Assembly: GCA_019322485.1 (NCBI GenBank)
Contig: JAHWIK010000032.1
Location: 41,905-105,904, forward strand
From: Candidatus Woesearchaeota archaeon
GTDB lineage: Archaea; Nanobdellota; Nanobdellia; Woesearchaeales; JAHWIC01
Length of the DNA: 64,000 nucleotides
Direction of reading: 5' to 3'
In this document: piece by piece, positions 59,950-64,000 of the stretch
Numbering within the stretch: position 1 is the first letter of the stretch
Layout of the letters: each line of letters starts with the position of its first letter
Translations under genes and position numbers: made by a program
Notes under the pieces: model-generated
The model's database searches: none
What the model was told of the DNA's origin: nothing
The model's input: the letters and a program-made list of their open reading frames with translations, nothing else

Positions 59950-62373
59950 ATGGAATTACCAAAGAGATATGACTTCAAGACTGCAGAGCCAAAGTGGCAG
60001 GCTTTCTGGGAAAAAGAGGGCGTGTATAGGTTTGACCCGGATGATACTGGGCGTGAGATATACTCTGTAGATACTCCGCCGCCAACTGTAAGCGGCAAAA
60101 TGCACCTAGGCCATGCTTTCTCTTATGCGCAGCAGGACTTTGTTGTCAGGTTCCAGAGAATGCTTGGAAAGAATGTGTTCTATCCTTTTGGCACCGACGA
60201 TAACGGCATTCCAACTGAAAGATTGATTGAGAAAACAAAAAAAGTCAAAGCGCGCGATATGAAGCGCGAGGATTTCATAAAGCTCTGCTTAACAACGCTG
60301 GATAAGGAATTAAGGCCAAAGTATATTGAAGACTGGAAAAGGATTGGTACAAGCTGCGACTGGAGTATCTATTACACGACGATAAATGAGCACTGCCAAA
60401 GGATATCGCAGAAATCATTTCTTGATTTGCTGAAAGATGAAAGAGCTTACAGGAATGAAGCACCAACAATGTGGTGCCCTGAATGCCAGACTGGAATATC
60501 GCAGGTAGAATGCCAGGATAAGGAATTGGATTCTTTCTTTAATGATATTACCTTTAAGGTTGGAAAAGATGATTTGATAATTGCAACGACAAGGCCTGAG
60601 CTTTTGCCTGCTTGTGTTGGTGTTTTCTATCATCCCGACGACAAAAGGTATCAGAAATTAAAGGGAAAAAAGGCAAAGGTGCCGTTATTTGATTTTGAGG
60701 TTCCAATCCTGCCGGATGAAAGAGCAGATCCTGAAAAAGGAACAGGAATTGTAATGTGCTGTACCTTTGGCGACCAGACTGATATGGAATGGCAAAAAGC
60801 GCATAAGCTGCCGATAAAGGCTGCGATTACTGCTAGCGGAAAGATGACTAAGCTTGCTGGAAAGTATGAAGGGATGTCAATTAGTACAGCAAGAAAGATG
60901 ATTATAGAGGAATTAAAGGATAACAGATTATTGATAAGCCAGGAGCCAATCAAGCATGCAGTTAATGTCCATGAGAGATGCGGAACTGAAATTGAGTATC
61001 TGCATTCAAAACAATGGTTTATCAAATATCTCGACCTGAAAAAAGACATGCTGAAGTGGGGCAAGGAACTAAAATGGTATCCAAAGCATATGAAATCGAG
61101 GTATGACCATTGGGTCAAAGGATTGCAATGGGACTGGCTAATTTCAAGGCAAAGATATTTTGGGGTTCCTTTCCCAATATGGTACTGCAAGAAATGCGAT
61201 GAGGTTATAACAGCAAACGAAGATGATTTGCCAGTTGACCCTTTGAAAGACAAACCTCCCGTCGATAAATGCCCTAGCTGCGGAGCAAAAGAGACTATTC
61301 CTGAAAAGGATGTTCTTGATACCTGGGCTACTTCATCATTAACACCGCAGCTTTGCACAGAATTAATGAAAGGCAAGAAAACTTATCCTAAATTATTTCC
61401 AATGAACCTAAGGCCCCAGGCACATGACATTATTACATTCTGGCTGTTCAATACCGTCGTGAAATCAAGACTGCACCACAAAGTAAATCCATGGCATGAT
61501 GTAATGATTGCAGGGCATGCGCAGGACCCTCACGGCAAAAAGATGTCAAAGTCAAAAGGAAATGTTGTTGAGCCTCAAACTGTTATCGAGAAATACTCTG
61601 CAGACTGCTTAAGGTTCTGGGCAGCCGGCTCAAAGCTCGGCGATGATTTGCCTTACATGGAAAAGGATTTGGTAACAGGACAGAAGTTTATCACAAAGCT
61701 TTGGAATGCTTCTAAATTTGCTTTTATGCACCTGAAGGATTTCGACGGTAAAGAGCCAAAAAATCTTGAGGTTGTTGACAAATGGATACTAACAGAATTA
61801 AGCAGAATGATAAGAGCTTCAACAGAATCTTTCAATAAATATGAATATGCAAGAACCAAAGCAGATGTTGAAAATTTCTTTTGGCATACCTTATGCGACA
61901 ATTATCTTGAGATTGTTAAGGACAGATTGTACAATCCAGACAAAAGAGGCAAGGAAGCAAGGCAATCTGCACAGTATGGTTTATACCACTCACTTTCATC
62001 AATCCTTAAACTTATGGCGCCCATTATGCCTTACATCACAGAAGAATTGTATCAGGCTTATTTCAGAAAGATTGAGAAAGCTAAAAGCATACATGTCTCA
62101 AAGTGGCCTGAGCCTATTTTAGAGGATGCTAAGGCAGCTGAAATAGGCAATCTGGTGGTTTATGCTGCAATTCATGCTAGAAGGGCTAAGACAGATAAGA
62201 ATCTCTCACTTAAAACACCCCTTAAGAGGTTAACTCTCACTTCAAAGCTCTCTAAAGAGGACTTTGAGAAGGTTAAGGACGATATTATTGGCTCAACAAG
62301 AACAGAAAAGTTGATTTACAAGGAACTGCCTAAAGAATCTAAAGTAGATTATGAGCATGAGATTGAGCTGTAA
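59950..62373 (+). CDS. valS: Valyl-tRNA synthetase
   Basis: An 807-residue class I synthetase. HIGH motif is in PPTVSGKMHLGHAFSY (~45-60) and KMSKS in GKKMSKSKGNVVEP (~532). The editing (CP1) domain shows IATTRPELLPACVGVFYHP and GTGIVMCCTFGDQTDM. Zn-like CPECQTG and CPSCG pairs flank it. The GTDDNGIPTERLIEK and FYPFGTDD segments are ValRS-type. The C-terminal coiled coil of longer bacterial ValRS is absent; the end LTSKLSKEDFEKVKD is a short anticodon-domain tail, as in archaea. Confidence 0.96.
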   Translation: MELPKRYDFKTAEPKWQAFWEKEGVYRFDPDDTGREIYSVDTPPPTVSGKMHLGHAFSYAQQDFVVRFQRMLGKNVFYPFGTDDNGIPTERLIEKTKKVKARDMKREDFIKLCLTTLDKELRPKYIEDWKRIGTSCDWSIYYTTINEHCQRISQKSFLDLLKDERAYRNEAPTMWCPECQTGISQVECQDKELDSFFNDITFKVGKDDLIIATTRPELLPACVGVFYHPDDKRYQKLKGKKAKVPLFDFEVPILPDERADPEKGTGIVMCCTFGDQTDMEWQKAHKLPIKAAITASGKMTKLAGKYEGMSISTARKMIIEELKDNRLLISQEPIKHAVNVHERCGTEIEYLHSKQWFIKYLDLKKDMLKWGKELKWYPKHMKSRYDHWVKGLQWDWLISRQRYFGVPFPIWYCKKCDEVITANEDDLPVDPLKDKPPVDKCPSCGAKETIPEKDVLDTWATSSLTPQLCTELMKGKKTYPKLFPMNLRPQAHDIITFWLFNTVVKSRLHHKVNPWHDVMIAGHAQDPHGKKMSKSKGNVVEPQTVIEKYSADCLRFWAAGSKLGDDLPYMEKDLVTGQKFITKLWNASKFAFMHLKDFDGKEPKNLEVVDKWILTELSRMIRASTESFNKYEYARTKADVENFFWHTLCDNYLEIVKDRLYNPDKRGKEARQSAQYGLYHSLSSILKLMAPIMPYITEELYQAYFRKIEKAKSIHVSKWPEPILEDAKAAEIGNLVVYAAIHARRAKTDKNLSLKTPLKRLTLTSKLSKEDFEKVKDDIIGSTRTEKLIYKELPKESKVDYEHEIEL

Positions 62374-62711
62374 AATCTCTGAAACGCCAGAATTCTTTAC
62401 TTACAGCTTCTAAGAAGAAATAATTTCTAGAGGGTTTATAGTGCCTACCTTGCCAATTTTGCTCATTTCTGAAACAAATTATTTTTTTGATTGCTTATTT
62501 TTTGATTTTTCACTACTAACTCTCACTTTTTGATGGTTTAATATATACTGCAATATTTAGATTAGATTAATGCTTTAATAAAGTATAGAACAGATAAAAT
62601 ATTAAACAATAATTATTTTGTTAAATACCTAACACAAAGGTTAGTATATATTATATAATAAAAACTTTAATCATATATGAAAAATTTTATTAGTTATCGA
62701 CGATAAAAAAT
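62374..62711. other. AT-rich gene-free stretch after valS
   Basis: 338 bases without a supportable gene, very AT-rich. It holds short T-runs soon after valS, several TATATA-like tracts, and near its right end the perfect palindrome TTATCG-A-CGATAA (62694-62706), 6 nt downstream of the recombinase stop. No tRNA or conserved RNA could be folded by eye. Confidence 0.6.
62694..62706. repeat. Palindrome beside the recombinase, copy 1
   Basis: TTATCG-A-CGATAA, a perfect 6-bp inverted repeat around one base, followed by A-rich sequence. A near copy (TTATCGACGACAA, one change) occurs at 63660, so two copies flank the recombinase gene. Confidence 0.6.
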
Positions 62712-63590
62712 TTATTTAAAACTATCGAATGGACTCTTGATTTTCTTCAATTGGTTTGTGCTAACCTTGGTGTAGCGCTCTGTTGTGCTGATTGAGCTAT
62801 GGCCTAAAAGCTCCTGGATAAGCCGGATATCTGTGCCTGATTCAAGTAAGTGAGTGGCAAAACTAGACCTTAGAGCATGACAAAAGACGTTTTTCTTGAT
62901 TTCAGCCTTATTGGCAGCGTTTTTAACGACCTTTTGAGCTTGCCTGACTGTTATTGGCCTGTCCCTGACATTAAAAATAAAAGGGCAGTCATGCTTTCTG
63001 TTCGACAAATAATCCTCTAAATGCTCTATCAACACCTTAGAAAGGATAATATTGCGGTCTTTTTTTCCTTTTCCTCCCCTTATAATCCCCATTCCCTCTT
63101 TTAGTTCTAAATCCTCCACTTTAAGGCTGATGGCTTCTGAAACACGCAAGCCAGAGCTGTAGATTAGCTCTATAAGCAGCTTATGCTTTTGGTTTTTGGT
63201 CACCTCAATCATCTTTGCAATCTCTTCTTTTGTGAGGACCACAGGAAGCTTTTTTTCCAGCTTAGGGGCCTTGATTCCGTCGAATATGGCCCTTTTCAAA
63301 ATGCCCTCGTAGAAGAATCTCAAGGCGCTTAGAGCCAAGTTTACTGAAGCAGGGCTCTGAGACCTTTCGCTTATCAAAAAGCCCAAATACGCCTTTATAT
63401 CGTCTTTAGTGACATCCTCTGGTTCACGCTCATTTTTTCCGTCTAAAAGTGAGGTCTGGAAACCAGAGCCAGGCCTTGATCTGGTAAATGCAAGAAATTT
63501 TTCATTATGGAAAATGTAGGAATCAATGGTTTTTTTGCTAAAACCCCTTAGCTTCAATTCTGTTTCAAGTTTTTCTAAAAATTTGATCAC
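62712..63590 (-). CDS. xerA: Tyrosine recombinase, XerA-like
   Basis: A 292-residue tyrosine recombinase. An N-terminal SAM-like core-binding domain (LRGFSKKTIDSYIFHNEKFLAF) precedes the catalytic domain with the R-K-H-R-H-Y set: SSGLRVSEAI (Arg), GKGKKDRNI (Lys), CHALRSSFATHLL (His, Arg), ELLGHSSISTTERYTKV (His, Tyr). Length and order match XerA, which resolves chromosome dimers at dif; archaeal integrases of mobile elements are alike, so a mobile role is not excluded. It is flanked by a pair of palindromes and by a phased T/A repeat. Confidence 0.9.
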   Translation of the reverse strand: MIKFLEKLETELKLRGFSKKTIDSYIFHNEKFLAFTRSRPGSGFQTSLLDGKNEREPEDVTKDDIKAYLGFLISERSQSPASVNLALSALRFFYEGILKRAIFDGIKAPKLEKKLPVVLTKEEIAKMIEVTKNQKHKLLIELIYSSGLRVSEAISLKVEDLELKEGMGIIRGGKGKKDRNIILSKVLIEHLEDYLSNRKHDCPFIFNVRDRPITVRQAQKVVKNAANKAEIKKNVFCHALRSSFATHLLESGTDIRLIQELLGHSSISTTERYTKVSTNQLKKIKSPFDSFK

Positions 63591-63659
63591 CTTTTTTTGA
63601 ACCTTTTCTTTGTTTCTAAACCCCTGCCCTTTTTTGCCAAATTATGGCTTGAAATGGGT

Positions 63660-63672
63660 TTATCGACGACAA
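63660..63672. repeat. Palindrome beside the recombinase, copy 2
   Basis: TTATCGACGACAA, one base off the palindrome at 62694, in the same orientation, about 70 nt upstream of the recombinase start. The next base run AAA is shared too. Confidence 0.55.
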
Positions 63673-63732
63673 AACTGGCTAAATTTGGTTCATCTAATGT
63701 ATCTTAGACGAACTTTTATAAAAATCTGTCGA

Positions 63733-63790
63733 TTTTGGATTTTTTTGGAAAAAATTTTGGAAATTTTTGGAAAAGTTTTTTTGGAAAAAA
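63733..63790. repeat. Phased TTTTGG(AAAA) repeat array
   Basis: Five TTTTGG units followed by A or T tracts; the GG pairs fall at 63737, 63747, 63759, 63769 and 63783, i.e. steps of 10, 12, 10 and 14 bp. Tracts in near-helical phase bend DNA or provide side-by-side protein sites. It lies between xerA and the next gene. Confidence 0.6.
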
Positions 63791-63794
63791 TGAT

Positions 63795-64000
63795 TTACTT
63801 AGATTTTTCTGGTTTGTTTCCATAAATCTTGGAAAAAGCATGGCTAAGATACTGCCTTAAGAAGAACCTCCCCCAGGTTTGTTTTGAGCCATCTATGTAG
63901 GCTATGATTGTGCCGTAGAATTCTGCTGCTGTTATGTGCTTTCCAAGCTCTGCGCAGTACTGCCTCTTATCAGGGTCCTTGTCAGTCATGAGGAAAACCC
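63795..64000 (-). CDS. Protein of unknown function, cut by the window end
   Basis: The visible 64 residues (from MTDKDPDKRQYCAEL) end KIYGNKPEKSK. The frame stays open to the last base (VFLM precedes the first Met), so the true start may lie outside the window. GKHITAAEFYGTIIAYIDGSKQTWGRFFLRQYLSHAFSKI is helical with Trp/Phe; no family recognised. Confidence 0.5.
   Translation of the reverse strand, partial: VFLMTDKDPDKRQYCAELGKHITAAEFYGTIIAYIDGSKQTWGRFFLRQYLSHAFSKIYGNKPEKSK

Noticed and set aside
62712..63590. Recombinase plus palindromes as an integrated virus or plasmid
   Set aside because: No tRNA att duplication, capsid, replication or partition genes are seen in the window; a chromosomal XerA role fits as well.

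Overview
The window looks like part of a DPANN archaeal genome, probably of the Woesearchaeota/Pacearchaeota type; this is inferred from gene content, since no rRNA is present. It has archaeal information-processing genes (replication factor C large subunit, an RPA-like OB protein, Cdc48, HerA, Mre11, XerA-like recombinase, GatD/GatE, archaeal-type GlyRS, OapABC, translin). Promoters are TATA-like boxes only 20-35 nt upstream of starts, which implies leaderless or short-leader mRNAs. Base composition is AT-rich, genes are tightly packed (many ATGA overlaps and convergent overlaps), and three tRNA genes are present, two of them with multiple introns.

Layout. 1-4620: a deoxyhypusine synthase end, then a tight five-gene coenzyme A operon (panB, panD, coaBC, pantoate kinase, phosphopantothenate synthetase). 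4626-16152: a surface Cys/Asp-rich repeat protein, a HAD phosphatase, a small conserved protein, the first copy of an inverted-repeat cassette element, cdc48, tspO, gatD, an unknown membrane protein and PEP carboxykinase. 16239-26015: gatE, pyruvate phosphate dikinase, two glycosyltransferases, a methyltransferase, truD, adk and tRNAs Arg and Thr. 26016-29627: a minimal copy of the cassette element, YchF and the oapABC operon. 29726-35227: a helix-turn-helix-like gene, a PIN nuclease and herA in one overlapping operon, two unknown genes, and mre11 with no rad50 beside it. 35239-40639: small membrane and Cys-rich proteins, then gatB, gatA, a membrane cyclophilin and gatC. 40772-47850: a UVR-motif protein, a second full cassette element, a macrodomain, a DedA protein, an ITPase, a bacterial-type AspRS fused to a YbaK editing domain, and translin. 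47945-56296: a type IV pilus-like/secretion region (three paralogous membrane proteins, two coiled-coil proteins, a tiny RHH regulator, FlaI/TadA-type ATPase, FlaJ/TadC-type platform, a pilin-like protein) that also holds a tRNA-Phe gene with three introns. 56322-64000: OB-fold protein, GlyRS, rfcL, ValRS and a tyrosine recombinase flanked by palindromes and a phased T/A repeat.

How the genes fit together. GatDE makes Gln-tRNA(Gln). GatCAB with the AspRS is consistent with Asn-tRNA made by transamidation. PEPCK and PPDK connect pyruvate, PEP and oxaloacetate. The CoA genes take ketopantoate precursors to 4'-phosphopantetheine by a route that mixes archaeal enzymes (pantoate kinase, phosphopantothenate synthetase) with a bacterial pyruvoyl PanD.

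Most worth a second look: (1) a family of cassette-like elements with 36-nt terminal hairpins and nested inverted repeats around unrelated cargo genes (three copies); (2) a tRNA-Phe whose three non-canonical introns each fit a bulge-helix-bulge and splice to a perfect cloverleaf; (3) the AspRS-YbaK fusion; (4) the HTH-PIN-HerA operon.
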